A stretch of 64,000 bases of DNA from Rhizobium sp. BK399 (GTDB lineage: Bacteria > Pseudomonadota > Alphaproteobacteria > Rhizobiales > Rhizobiaceae): NCBI RefSeq assembly GCF_014194695.1, contig NZ_JACIAH010000024.1, forward strand, positions 1 to 64,000, read 5' to 3'. The position numbers and the translations under genes are program-made. The notes under the pieces are model-generated. The model was not told the DNA's origin, did not search any database, and was given only the letters and a program-made list of their open reading frames with translations. Shown one piece after another: positions 17,209-25,514 of this stretch (position 1 is its first letter; every line of letters begins with the position of its first letter).

Positions 17209-18558
17209 TCAACCGTGTTTCATCGGCTTCGGCGTGATGGTGGTGTTTGCGTCTGTGGCCTCGGGAGCGTCCGGCAGTTCGCCGGTCCACTCCCAGGCTT
17301 GGGTCCCGGGCGGGTTTTCGTACCAACCCGGATCGGAGTAATCGTCGGCCGAGATGCCCTCACGGACTTTCACGACCGAGAACATGCCCCCCATCTCGAT
17401 GGGCCCGTGGGGACCCCAACCGGTCATCATGGGAATGGTGTTCTCGGGGATGGGCATTTCCATTTCGCCCATGTCAGCCATGCCTTTGGTTCCCATCGGC
17501 ATGTAATCGGGCTGCAGCTTGCGGATTTTTTCGGCTACCTTCGACTTGTCGGCACCAATGAAGGTCGGGATGTCGTGGCCCATTGCGTTCATGGTGTGAT
17601 GCGACTTGTGGCAATGGATCGCCCAGTCCCCGAGGTACTTGGCATCGAATTCGTAAGCCCGCATCGCCCCGACGGGGATGTCGATGCTGACCTCCGGCCA
17701 CCGCGCTTCCGGCCGCACCCAGCCTCCATCCGTACAGGTGACCTCAAAGTCATAGCCGTGCATGTGGATCGGGTGGTTGGTCATCGTCAGGTTGCCGACG
17801 CGGACACGCACGCGGTCGTTCTTGGAAACGACAAGCGGGCTGATGTCGGGGAAAATGCGACTGTTCCAGCACCACATGTTGAAGTCGGTCATTTCCATGA
17901 CCTTGGGCACATAGGTGCCGGGATCGATGTCATAGGCGTTGAGCAGGAACACAAAGTCCCGGTCGACCCGCATGAACTTTGGGTCCTTGGGGTGGATGAC
18001 GAAGAAGCCCATCATGCCCATCGCCATCTGGACCATCTCGTCCGAGTGCGGGTGGTACATGAAGGTGCCGGACTTCACGAGATCGAACTCGTAGACAAAT
18101 GTCTTGCCGACCGGGATGTGCGGCTGCGTGAGACCGCCAACGCCGTCCATACCCGATGGCAGGATCATGCCGTGCCAGTGGATCGTCGTATGCTCCGGCA
18201 GTTTGTTGGTGACGAAGATACGAACACGGTCACCTTCGACGGCCTCGATGGTCGGTCCTGGAGATTGTCCGTTGTAGCCCCAGAGGTAGGCGGTCATGCC
18301 ATCCGCCATCTCTCGTTCCACCGGCTCGGCGACAAGGTGAAATTCCTTGACGCCATTGTTCATCCGATGGGGAAGTGTCCAGCCGTTGAGGGTGACAACC
18401 GGCTGATAGTCAGGGCCCGAGGTCGGGTGCAGTGGAGGCTGCATATCCGCCGACGCCATTGCCGGAGCGTCCGGTAGGCCCATCGCGGACGTCTTGGTCC
18501 AGGCTCCGGCTGCCACCAGGGCTGCACCAGCGCCAAAAAGTTGTCGTCTATTGAACAT
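17209..18558 (-). CDS. Multicopper oxidase, copper resistance
   Basis: A 449-residue periplasmic oxidase with a Tat-type leader (NRRQLF at 3-8). All four copper motifs are visible: IHWHG (126-130), MYHPHSDE (His169, His171), HPIHMHG (262-268) and HCHKSHH (315-321). The C-terminal part is Met-rich (MPMGTKGMADMGEMEMP), which in CopA/CueO-like enzymes helps bind Cu(I). It likely oxidises periplasmic Cu(I) to Cu(II) with O2. It lies 14 bases after the TolC-like gene and before the cupredoxin. A decayed second oxidase gene is found at 56231. Confidence 0.95.
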   Translation of the reverse strand: MFNRRQLFGAGAALVAAGAWTKTSAMGLPDAPAMASADMQPPLHPTSGPDYQPVVTLNGWTLPHRMNNGVKEFHLVAEPVEREMADGMTAYLWGYNGQSPGPTIEAVEGDRVRIFVTNKLPEHTTIHWHGMILPSGMDGVGGLTQPHIPVGKTFVYEFDLVKSGTFMYHPHSDEMVQMAMGMMGFFVIHPKDPKFMRVDRDFVFLLNAYDIDPGTYVPKVMEMTDFNMWCWNSRIFPDISPLVVSKNDRVRVRVGNLTMTNHPIHMHGYDFEVTCTDGGWVRPEARWPEVSIDIPVGAMRAYEFDAKYLGDWAIHCHKSHHTMNAMGHDIPTFIGADKSKVAEKIRKLQPDYMPMGTKGMADMGEMEMPIPENTIPMMTGWGPHGPIEMGGMFSVVKVREGISADDYSDPGWYENPPGTQAWEWTGELPDAPEATDANTTITPKPMKHG

Positions 18559-18572
18559 CTGAGTGCCCTTTC

Positions 18573-20036
18573 TCAATGAGCGCCGCCGCCGCTTTCGGAG
18601 GCCGAAGCAACCTCGGTCTCGGCTGCCGCCGCAGACGAGCCGCCGCCATAGACAGCGGGGGCAAGGTTCGCGTCGGCCAGCCAAAAATCTCGCTTGGCGT
18701 TGACGGAAAGCAGGATGGAATTGATCTTGTCCCGAGTGTCGGTGAGCAATTCGAAGGTGTTGGTGATCATCCCGTTGTAGGTGAGCAGGGACTCTTCCTC
18801 GACCTTGGTACGCAGCGGCACGACGTTGTTGCGGTAGTGCCGGGCGATGTCGTAGTTGGAGCGGTAGGCCTCGTAGGCCGATCTTGCCTCCGAACGGACA
18901 TTGACGGCCTTCTCCGCCAATTGGTTCGCGGCCCGCATGTAGCCAAGCTCGGCCTTGCGCATCCTTGCCTTGCCGGTGTCGAAGATGGGGATTGAGAACT
19001 CCAGCTCGCCAGCGGCAGTGGTTTCCCACTTCTTCTTCCCGTCCTCGACTTCGCGTTCGGCTTCGAAGCCTGCGAGGATTTCCAGGTCCGTGACGTAGCG
19101 GGTGGCCTCGGTCAGGCCATAGGATCGCGCGGTGGCCTCCAGCTCCAGGCGGGCGACCTGAAGGTCAATACGATTTCTGAGGGCTTCGGTCTCTATTGCG
19201 TCGCGCTTGGCAAGCGACCGTGGCAGTGCCGGGAGACTGTTTGGAACCTGGTAATCGACATCTGTGCCCCATAGGCCCATCAGTCTCGTGAGTTCCTCCT
19301 TGGCAAGACGAGCCGTCAGTCGAGCCTTCGCCGTTTCGCCAGCCAGCTCGGCAACGAAGACATGCTCACGGGCTTGGCCGCTTTTGGTCATAGCGCCTGT
19401 TTCTCCGAGCTTTTCGGCGAGTTCCGACGCTGCGTCGGCGGCTGCTTGTGCTCGTTGCAGCTGACCGACGTTTTCCCATGCGGCGACGGCGTTGATCCAG
19501 GCACGACGGGTTTCCGCTGCGAGCTGCAGGGTCCTAACGGCAGCGTTCAACTGAGCCTGCCTGAAACGGGTGTCGGCGATTTCGATGTCCCGTTTCTTCG
19601 TCATCAAGGCGAGAAGGTTTGTGGTGATCGCCCCCTCGATTGTACGAAATGCCTCAAGTTCCGGCGCACCGACCCCCGAGAAGCCTACAGAAACCGTCGG
19701 GTTCAGCAGCATCGTCGACTGCCAGGCATCTGCCGCGCTGTCGCCGAGGTCGGCGTAGGCTGCCTGCAGGCCCTTGTTGTTGATGAGCGCGACCTGAACG
19801 GCTGTCTCGGCGTCCAGCACCTTGTTCCTGCCAAGGATGGCCCTCACGCGAGAGGACGTTGCCTGTGCCTGCTGTTGGTTTTGCACCCAGACAGTCTGTT
19901 TAGACGTGACACCACCGACTTTGGCAGAGACCGTGGAAAAGCCCGCTTCCTTTCCGGCGTATTCGGCACTGCTGACGCAACCGGCCAGAACCAGTGGAAT
20001 AGCTGTCAGGACTACCGCTCTCCTGATCGCGATCAT
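18573..20036 (-). CDS. TolC-family outer-membrane efflux lipoprotein
   Basis: A 487-residue TolC/OprM-type protein. The N-terminus is a lipoprotein signal with lipobox VLAGC at about residue 19. Two long helical repeats follow, typical of the periplasmic tunnel (QLNAAVRTLQLAAETRRAWI; RKAELGYMRAANQLAEKAVN). CusC-like proteins of this type export copper, but no RND pump or membrane-fusion partner is in this operon, so the partner is unknown. The C-terminus is low complexity (SSAAAAETEVASASE). Its ATG overlaps the stop of the lipoprotein gene by 4 bases. Confidence 0.9.
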   Translation of the reverse strand: MIAIRRAVVLTAIPLVLAGCVSSAEYAGKEAGFSTVSAKVGGVTSKQTVWVQNQQQAQATSSRVRAILGRNKVLDAETAVQVALINNKGLQAAYADLGDSAADAWQSTMLLNPTVSVGFSGVGAPELEAFRTIEGAITTNLLALMTKKRDIEIADTRFRQAQLNAAVRTLQLAAETRRAWINAVAAWENVGQLQRAQAAADAASELAEKLGETGAMTKSGQAREHVFVAELAGETAKARLTARLAKEELTRLMGLWGTDVDYQVPNSLPALPRSLAKRDAIETEALRNRIDLQVARLELEATARSYGLTEATRYVTDLEILAGFEAEREVEDGKKKWETTAAGELEFSIPIFDTGKARMRKAELGYMRAANQLAEKAVNVRSEARSAYEAYRSNYDIARHYRNNVVPLRTKVEEESLLTYNGMITNTFELLTDTRDKINSILLSVNAKRDFWLADANLAPAVYGGGSSAAAAETEVASASESGGGAH

Positions 20037-20257
20037 GATTGGTCTCCGGTCTTCGGAGACAGCTGCTCGTTTTGTTGCCGCCACGGCTTGGGATCGACAG
20101 GCTGGCGGGCAACGAAGCCAGAGATTGGCGAACGGTATCGAATAGGACGCACCGAGTACGTCTGCTGGACGTCCGCCGACGCAATAACATCGGGAGGGGT
20201 GGATGCGCAGCCGCCAATCAAAAGGGGCAGCCCCACCACAAAAAGGGAAGGTTTCAT
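20033..20257 (-). CDS. Small lipoprotein of the copper operon
   Basis: A 74-residue protein starting MKPSLFVVGLPLLIGGC, a clear lipoprotein signal with the lipidated Cys at 17. The mature part (ASTPPDVIASADVQQTYSV) has no known domain. Translational coupling to the TolC-like gene through an ATGA overlap suggests an accessory role at the outer membrane. An earlier in-frame start would place a second hydrophobic stretch in front of the signal and is not favoured. Confidence 0.75.
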   Translation of the reverse strand: MKPSLFVVGLPLLIGGCASTPPDVIASADVQQTYSVRPIRYRSPISGFVARQPVDPKPWRQQNEQLSPKTGDQS

Positions 20258-20348
20258 TTTGAAAAATCCGAATAGCAGAAGTCGACCGGCAGGCGCGGCT
20301 GTCGCCACGGCATGCCTTCCGGACCCGTCAGGACGGGCTAATCGCTAT

Positions 20349-20792
20349 TCAGATATTAGGCGGTCGATACAGAGGCGGCAGCTCGCCAACGAGACTTTGA
20401 TCGTTGACGAACTGCCGGATCGAAGACACGACGGGTCCGCCGACGTCGTGAGCTTCACAAACAATGCCAAAGCCGCCGCAGAAATCCTTGCAGCACTGCT
20501 GTTTGGAGAACTGGTCGTGATCGCCCGTGGATGACCCGTGATCATGCTGCTGGGAAACATCTTGAGCCGCCGCCTGATCACCGGACATCGAATGATCGTG
20601 ACCGGACATGCCGTGATGATCGTGAGACATGGCACTATGGTCGTGCCCGCTCGCGGCAATTGGTGACGGCAATTCGGGGAAAGCCGATCCATGCATGGCG
20701 GCATTTGCGTTGGACAAGGTGTATCCTGCCAGCGATACGATGATCACCAGCCGCACGAATATGAGCAGTCTGCTCAGTGCGATTCGATACAT
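20349..20792 (-). CDS. His-rich protein heading the copper operon
   Basis: A 147-residue protein. A hydrophobic N-terminus (IALSRLLIFVRLVIIVSLAGYTL) is a signal or membrane anchor, followed by a His/Asp/Met-rich stretch (HDHSAMSHDHHGMSGHDHSM) and a Cys cluster (QQCCKDFCGGFGIVC). This composition suits copper binding in the periplasm. No named family is assigned. It is the first gene behind the CueR-type promoter at 20891-20921. Start at 20792 has GGGA 9 bases upstream; an ATG at 20801 is possible. Confidence 0.8.
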   Translation of the reverse strand: MYRIALSRLLIFVRLVIIVSLAGYTLSNANAAMHGSAFPELPSPIAASGHDHSAMSHDHHGMSGHDHSMSGDQAAAQDVSQQHDHGSSTGDHDQFSKQQCCKDFCGGFGIVCEAHDVGGPVVSSIRQFVNDQSLVGELPPLYRPPNI

Positions 20793-20890
20793 TTTGCCCA
20801 TTCCCAAGAGCTACAGCCAAAGCGGCCTCGCTTCAATTGCGCTCCCGAACGTTTCAAAGATTCGCGACCATTGTGAGGCAGTCATGGGGG

Positions 20891-20921
20891 CGTGTACGGC
20901 TTGCCACCGTTGGAAGGTCAA
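20891..20921 (-). promoter_or_regulatory. CueR/HmrR-type copper promoter
   Basis: On the minus strand TTGACC (-35) is followed by a 19-base spacer and TACACG (-10). The spacer carries the dyad CCTTCC, 7 bases, GGCAAGC, matching MerR-family Cu(I) operators (ACCTTCC, spacer, GGCAAGG). An over-long 19-bp spacer is the hallmark of MerR-type promoters. It lies 99 bases upstream of the His-rich gene and would control the six-gene operon down to 16390. The regulator is probably the CueR encoded at 52681-53148. Confidence 0.8.
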
Positions 20922-21120
20922 CATCTATTTTGCTGAACCGCCTGCAATTTCGGACGGCAACGAGTTTGAGGGAGGCGACCCCGGCTTTTTGCAAACCACC
21001 CCTCCGCTGTGGCCTCCCACTATCCTCCCAGCAGAAGAGGATAGGAAGAGACTAGGACTAACCGCTCCCCTCGCCATCGGACTTGGGTCCAACAATGCGG
21101 TTAGCGTCTGACCTGACGGT

Positions 21121-21618
21121 TCAGGTAACCGGCTCGTCTGTGCGGGGAAGGATTATCCGGTCGATTGTAGCGTCTCGCTTGATCAACGTATGCCAGGCAG
21201 CAGCGGTGAAGTGGATCGCGACCATCATCAGGATCACATTCGATCCGATGGCATGAAGCGGGGCGACGGAGAAGGTCAAATAGCTGGCGACGAAACCAAG
21301 TGCGGCTTGACCGATGATCGCTGTATAGAAGGCAATGTGGAGGGCTGTCGCGAGCAGGTCGGCGCGTGTTAGCGGCGTTGCTTTTGTAGGCGGCTGCATA
21401 ATCCTCAGGAGAAGCCGCAGGACCATCAACCCGCCGATGACAAGCCCTGCATAGTTGTGGATCAGATGCTGCAGAACGTCGGTCGCCGACGGCTGCACGC
21501 CCATGTGCACCGCATGATGGGTCCGCTCAATACTACCTCCAGTGAGGTACTGTATCGGCAGTAGTCCAGCGATAACCCAGTGCAAGGCGATCTGGTAACC
21601 CCTGTAGCCTTTGCGCAT
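21121..21618 (-). CDS. Cytochrome b561-family protein
   Basis: A 165-residue four-helix membrane protein starting MRKGYRGYQIALHWVIAGLL. It has the b561 pattern of haem-ligand His residues in transmembrane helices (ALHW near residue 13, HNYAGLVIGGLMVLRLLLRI, LHIAFYTAIIGQAALG, and VAIHFTAAAWHTLIKRD near the end). These proteins carry electrons across or from the inner membrane; some scavenge superoxide. GGAGGGG precedes the ATG. It is divergent from the copper genes at 21772, with which it may share a regulatory region. Confidence 0.88.
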   Translation of the reverse strand: MRKGYRGYQIALHWVIAGLLPIQYLTGGSIERTHHAVHMGVQPSATDVLQHLIHNYAGLVIGGLMVLRLLLRIMQPPTKATPLTRADLLATALHIAFYTAIIGQAALGFVASYLTFSVAPLHAIGSNVILMMVAIHFTAAAWHTLIKRDATIDRIILPRTDEPVT

Positions 21619-21771
21619 TCGATCCCCTCCAATTGCCGTGGAGAGTGCCGTGACTCTGTAAAAATTGGGTATCCACTTCGCGCTCCTTGGTTGCTTTCCA
21701 AGCTTCCCAGCCCATATCGCCCTCAGGAACAAAATTCTGCTTTCGCAGTGGAAGCGAAAGGGAAATTCGCA

Positions 21772-22101
21772 GTGAGCCGTATTCGTAGCAAAATGGCCCA
21801 TGCCATAATCGCCCTGGCGTTGAGCTTGATGGTGATCGCGGCGATGGCCCCGTCGGTGAACGCTGGTTCGCTGGGCGGGCAGTGCGTGCATGCCTACTCA
21901 GGCTCACATGATGAAAAGCCGGATACGATACATGTAGGCGCATGCTGCACTGACATGCATTGCTGTCCGCTTATGCCGATCGTCGTGCTCTCCGGTGCGT
22001 CGCTGCGGTTGGGAGGCATCGTTTTCCCGGGACACGCGGCAGCAAGCCCGCTCCTGTTGATCAGGCCAATCGATCCGCCGCCGAGAGACGTCGCGGTCTG
22101 A
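21772..22101 (+). CDS. Small exported Cys-rich protein, copper cluster
   Basis: A 109-residue protein from a GTG start with AAAGGGA 8 bases upstream; an internal ATG at 21793 is the alternative. A hydrophobic segment (AHAIIALALSLMVIAAMAP) is followed by a Cys/His group (VGACCTDMHCCPLMPIVVL) and a Pro-rich end (RPIDPPPRDVAV). The layout matches the protein at 51670-51984 (hydrophobic lead, CCALQCLVF, GPPR end) and resembles DUF2946-like proteins of copper clusters. It probably binds metal in the envelope; this is inference. Confidence 0.7.
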   Translation: MSRIRSKMAHAIIALALSLMVIAAMAPSVNAGSLGGQCVHAYSGSHDEKPDTIHVGACCTDMHCCPLMPIVVLSGASLRLGGIVFPGHAAASPLLLIRPIDPPPRDVAV

Positions 22102-22134
22102 CGTTTCGATCAACCCAATCTTTGGAGATTTCCG

Positions 22135-22596
22135 ATGAAAACGAAGTACCTTTTGACGGCTTTCGCCGCGTCTTGCCTGTCATTTGCAGTGCAGCCTTCT
22201 ATCGCCCAGGAAATGACCCTTCCCGAAAAATGCAAGGGGATGGACATGGCCAACATGGGCACGGCGTCCGGCGGCGGGATGAAGATGGACATGTCTTCTG
22301 GCGGTGACGTGAAGATGGATATGCCCATGGATAAAATGGGCGATTACCAGAAGGCCGTGATGGACGGCATGAAGTCGATGCACGACGACATGATGACGGG
22401 AATGATGCAGAAAGACCCCGATGTGGCTTTCGTCTGCGGGATGATCGCCCACCACATGGGCGCAATCGCCATGTCCGAGGCCGAACTGAAGTACGGCGAT
22501 AACAAAGCGGCGAAGGACATGGCGAAGAAGGTCATCGCTGCGCAAAAGAAGGAGATCGCGTACATGACCAAGTGGGTCGAGAAGGAAGCCAAGTAG
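22135..22596 (+). CDS. DUF305-family Met-rich copper protein
   Basis: A 153-residue exported protein with a signal peptide (residues 1-24, PSIAQ/EM). A Met/Asp/Gly-rich segment (GMKMDMSSGGDVKMDMPMD) precedes a DUF305 helical domain with the conserved MIAHHMGAIAMSEAEL motif. DUF305 proteins such as cyanobacterial CopM bind Cu through Met and His. It is 33 bases after the small Cys-rich gene and 9 bases before the Csp-like gene, forming one plus-strand unit. A decayed copy of this gene lies near 48537. Confidence 0.9.
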   Translation: MKTKYLLTAFAASCLSFAVQPSIAQEMTLPEKCKGMDMANMGTASGGGMKMDMSSGGDVKMDMPMDKMGDYQKAVMDGMKSMHDDMMTGMMQKDPDVAFVCGMIAHHMGAIAMSEAELKYGDNKAAKDMAKKVIAAQKKEIAYMTKWVEKEAK

Positions 22597-22605
22597 GAGC
22601 CGGTC

Positions 22606-22938
22606 ATGCACCACCAATCGGAACAAATGAAGCGTTGCATCGAGACCTGCCTGGCTTGCTACCAGGAGTGCCTATCGATGGCGATGACCCACTGTTTGGA
22701 AATGGGTGGCGAACATACGAAGCCTGACCATTTCCGTCTCATGATGGCTTGCTCGGAAATGTGCCGTACATCGGCGCATTTCATGTTGCTCGGCACACCG
22801 CATCATAAGCACACCTGCCGTGAATGCGCGGAAATCTGCCGGGAATGCGCTGCTGACTGCGAGCGCATCGGCGACATGGAAAGCTGCGTTGATGCTTGCC
22901 GACGCTGCGCGGACAGCTGTGAGAAGATGGCCGCCTGA
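22606..22938 (+). CDS. Four-helix-bundle copper storage protein, Csp-like
   Basis: A 110-residue protein with 16 cysteines, mostly as CxxxC along helices (KRCIETCLACYQEC, CRECAEICRECAADC, CVDACRRCADSC), typical of the Csp/DUF326 four-helix bundle that stores many Cu(I) ions inside the tube. There is no signal peptide, so it is cytosolic like Csp3. It follows the DUF305 gene by 9 bases with GGAG in the gap. A remnant of a second copy lies at 48653-48715. Confidence 0.92.
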   Translation: MHHQSEQMKRCIETCLACYQECLSMAMTHCLEMGGEHTKPDHFRLMMACSEMCRTSAHFMLLGTPHHKHTCRECAEICRECAADCERIGDMESCVDACRRCADSCEKMAA

Positions 22939-22978
22939 GGCCGTCGGGAGGGCCGGGTGACCGGCCTTCCATTCAGGT

Positions 22979-23470
22979 TCTTTTCGGAGACTGTGGGAAG
23001 TGATTGCCCGCCTCCGACGTCATTTTTGATACGCACCACCTGGCGTACGCTTTTGCCGGAACTCCGCCCAGCCAGCTACCCACCGGGCTGAGGGAATGCG
23101 AGTATTGAATTTTGACGATTACCGGGTGCCTTCCGAGATCGGCCTGATGACGAAGTCCATAGGAGTCGATGACGAGGAACTTCGGACGGCCGAGCGTTTG
23201 CCACGGCTTCCGCCACGGTGGGTGCCATTCGGTGATGATCTCCTAGACGAACAGCTCCATGCCGAGAACCTTGCCGCGCATCTTTACGATGGAGCCGACG
23301 ACTTGCCCGTTCCCGGCATCGACGTCGTATCGCATGGTGGCACCCAGCATCATTAGCGAGCGCTTCTGCAAATGGGCTTCGACAACGGTTGGGTCGTCAA
23401 GGAACGCGAAGACCTGCTGGGGCGGAGCCAGTAGGTCGTTGGTGCTTATCGCAGAGTCCTCGTACGTCAT
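22979..23470 (-). pseudogene. SRPBCC-family gene, decayed copy
   Basis: This is a diverged copy of the intact gene at 48740-49243. The first 75 codons match closely (MTYEDSAISTNDLLAPPQQV), then a Glu codon of the intact copy has become TAG at 23243-23245. Downstream codons still align (WRKPWQTLGRPKFLVIDS), but further indels break the frame. Part of a duplicated block with the DUF2933 and ATPase remnants that follow. Confidence 0.85.
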
Positions 23471-23654
23471 CACGCGCCGTCCTTGTGGTCATGACCTCCA
23501 TGGCCACCGTGTCCATGGAACAGGTGCATCAGCGGACATGCCAAAAGAAGAAGGTATGGGGCGATGCCAAGCGCGTGCGGCCACTGCTTCCGGAGCATGA
23601 TGAACACGACGATAATGCCAAGTGATGCCGCAATCAAAATCAAGGTGTGCGAAT
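23470..23654 (-). pseudogene. DUF2933 gene, start deleted
   Basis: Homologous to 49243-49431: the frame still encodes AASLGIIVVFIMLRKQWPHA and HLFHGHGGHGGHDHKDGA with its stop overlapping the SRPBCC start. A deletion of about 25 bases at 23654/23655, relative to the intact copy, has removed its ATG together with the end of the ATPase gene. Confidence 0.85.
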
Positions 23655-23905
23655 AGGGAGCTGCCGACGACGCTCACGGACGACAGGGCCATGGCGGCTG
23701 CGGCAATGATGGGGGAAAGGAGGACTGCGAAGACGGGGTAGAGAACCCCCGCCGCTATTGGCACGCCAGCGGCGTTGTAAATGAAGGCGAAGAACAGGTT
23801 CTGACTGATGTTGCGCATCGTCGCCCGGCTAAGCTGCCTTGCCCTGACAATGCCTTGTAGATCGCCCGTCAGCAGGGTTACCCTCGCACTCTCGATGGCG
23901 ACGCG
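23655..23905 (-). pseudogene. P1B-ATPase 3' end, remnant
   Basis: Only the last ~85 codons of a copper-type P-ATPase remain (LLTGDLQGIVRARQLSRATM through NAAGVPIAAGVLYPVF to SSVSVVG). They are almost identical to the end of the intact ATPase at 49428-51608. Homology stops near 23905, where an unrelated cyclase fragment begins in the opposite direction, and the 3' end is fused out of frame to the DUF2933 remnant. Confidence 0.88.
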
Positions 23906-23909
23906 GGTG

Positions 23910-24451
23910 GCCGCCAGCCGGGGCGAACGACGCCGAGGCGGCCATCGCGCTCGCCCGCCGCGCAATCGTTGCCGGCGACGAGGATGCAATGTCGCTGGCG
24001 AGGGCCGGCTTTGTGCTTGCGATGGTGGCACGCGACTATGATGTCGGTCTTCACGCAGTGCGCCGCGCCCTCGACCTCAATACCGGCGCGGGATACGTGG
24101 TTTTCACCGCCGCCGCAGCGCTGGTTTTCGGCGGAGACCCGAGCGAAGCATTTGGACTTGCCGAGCACGCCATGGCGTTGAGCCCGCTGGATTCCGGCCG
24201 TTTCATGTTTTTGACGATCGCCGCACTTGCCGCCCTCTTCAGCGGCCGCCTCGAGCAAGCCATTGGTCACAACTAACGCCCACCTCGACCGCATCGAGGA
24301 GGCTCAAGACGCGCTTTCCAAGCTTCACTCCCTGTCTCCCGGATTGACTCACGACGCTCCGACGCCTACCGCTCAGGAACCCGGTCTCAATGGACCTAAT
24401 TCTGAACGGATTTCGGAAGGCGGGCCTGTCGGATTGAAGGCAGCAGCCTAG
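23910..24451 (+). pseudogene. TPR C-terminal part of an adenylate cyclase-type protein
   Basis: The plus strand encodes AEAAIALARRAIVAGDED, AVRRALDLNTGAGYVV and AMALSPLDSGRFMFLTIAA, the TPR-like repeats found at the C-terminus of many rhizobial adenylate/guanylate cyclases. A frameshift around 24276 then gives AHLDRIEEAQDALSKLHSLS up to a TAG, which is the usual end of this family. The catalytic domain is absent and there is no start. The remnant lies just before an O-methyltransferase gene. Confidence 0.7.
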
Positions 24452-24501
24452 TTGCGCTTGCTCAATTCTGTTAGCGTTACGCACACAGTCGAGGAGAATC
24501 C

Positions 24502-25497
24502 ATGTCCAGCGCGTCGCAGCAGATCATGAGGCTCGGATTCGGGTTCGCTGTGTCACAGGCACTGCGGGTCATTATCGAACTCGGCGTCCCCGATCTTTTG
24601 GCCGACGGCGAGCGGTCGGTGGATGAACTAGCGGCCGCCACTCAGTCAGACGCTGACCCGCTTTATCGTGTAATGCGACTTCTCGCGCCTGAAGGGGTTT
24701 TCAGGGAAGTAGCGCCCCGACATTTCGAGTTGACGGAGGTCGGTGCCGTGCTGCGCTCCGATCGGCCGAGTCCGCGTGACTTCGTCAGTATGATCAATAG
24801 CGAGGCATATCTTGCCTTCGAGCAACTCCTGTATTCTGTCCGTACAGGAAAGCCAGCCTTCGACAAGGTGTTCGGGAGCCCAAGGTTTGACTGGCTGTCG
24901 AAACACCCCGAGCAGGCTGCCTTGTTTCAGCGTGCTATGGTCGCTGTGAGCCAAGGCAGCAACGAGGCCGTTGCCGAAGCTTATGACTTCACCCCGTACA
25001 CGAGGATCATTGACGTAGGGGGCGGACATGGTCAGCTTCTCTCGGCGATCCTAGCCCGCAACCCCCATCTGCGCGGCGTGCTTTTCGATCTGCCTTCGGG
25101 CGTCGCGGCGGCACATGACGGTACCGGAGGCGACCTGCCGCGCACCGAATTTATCGCTGGTGATTTCTTTGACGGCCTTCCCAGCGGTGACGTCTACGTC
25201 CTCAAGAAGGTCATTCACGATTGGGACGATGGGCGTGCTATGGCGATCCTGCGAAATTGCCGAAAGGCGATGCTACCGAACGCGAAGGTGCTTGTGGCAG
25301 AGACGCTGATCCCGCCGGGTGACGAACCGAACCACATTAAAGGTATCGACGTGGTCATGCTCGCCGTCACCGGCGGCTTGGAGAGGACGGAGGCACAGTA
25401 TGCAAGCTTGTTCAACGCCGCCGGGCTACGGCTTGAACGGGTGATTGAGACCTCAGGACCCATTTCCATTATCGAGGGGTCTCCCGTCCACGCGTAA
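24502..25497 (+). CDS. SAM-dependent O-methyltransferase, family 2
   Basis: A 331-residue enzyme. The N-terminal dimerisation winged helix (LGVPDLLADGERSVDELAAA) is followed by a Rossmann methyltransferase domain with the SAM motif DVGGGHG at 171-177 and the catalytic-base His239 in KKVIHDWDD. This architecture is that of acetylserotonin/caffeate-type O-methyltransferases, which methylate phenolic hydroxyls of small molecules. The substrate is not deducible. The start has GGAG 9 bases upstream. It stands alone downstream of the cyclase remnant. Confidence 0.9.
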   Translation: MSSASQQIMRLGFGFAVSQALRVIIELGVPDLLADGERSVDELAAATQSDADPLYRVMRLLAPEGVFREVAPRHFELTEVGAVLRSDRPSPRDFVSMINSEAYLAFEQLLYSVRTGKPAFDKVFGSPRFDWLSKHPEQAALFQRAMVAVSQGSNEAVAEAYDFTPYTRIIDVGGGHGQLLSAILARNPHLRGVLFDLPSGVAAAHDGTGGDLPRTEFIAGDFFDGLPSGDVYVLKKVIHDWDDGRAMAILRNCRKAMLPNAKVLVAETLIPPGDEPNHIKGIDVVMLAVTGGLERTEAQYASLFNAAGLRLERVIETSGPISIIEGSPVHA

Positions 25498-25514
25498 GGG
25501 TCTCATCGTGTGAT

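Noticed and set aside
17215..18477. 420-residue plus-strand open frame antisense to the multicopper oxidase
   Set aside because: It mirrors the GC-rich oxidase gene on the other strand and has no domain. It is a shadow frame.
23489..24031. A 180-residue minus-strand frame as an intact protein
   Set aside because: It is a chance fusion of ATPase remnant, cyclase antisense and frame-shifted DUF2933 sequence.
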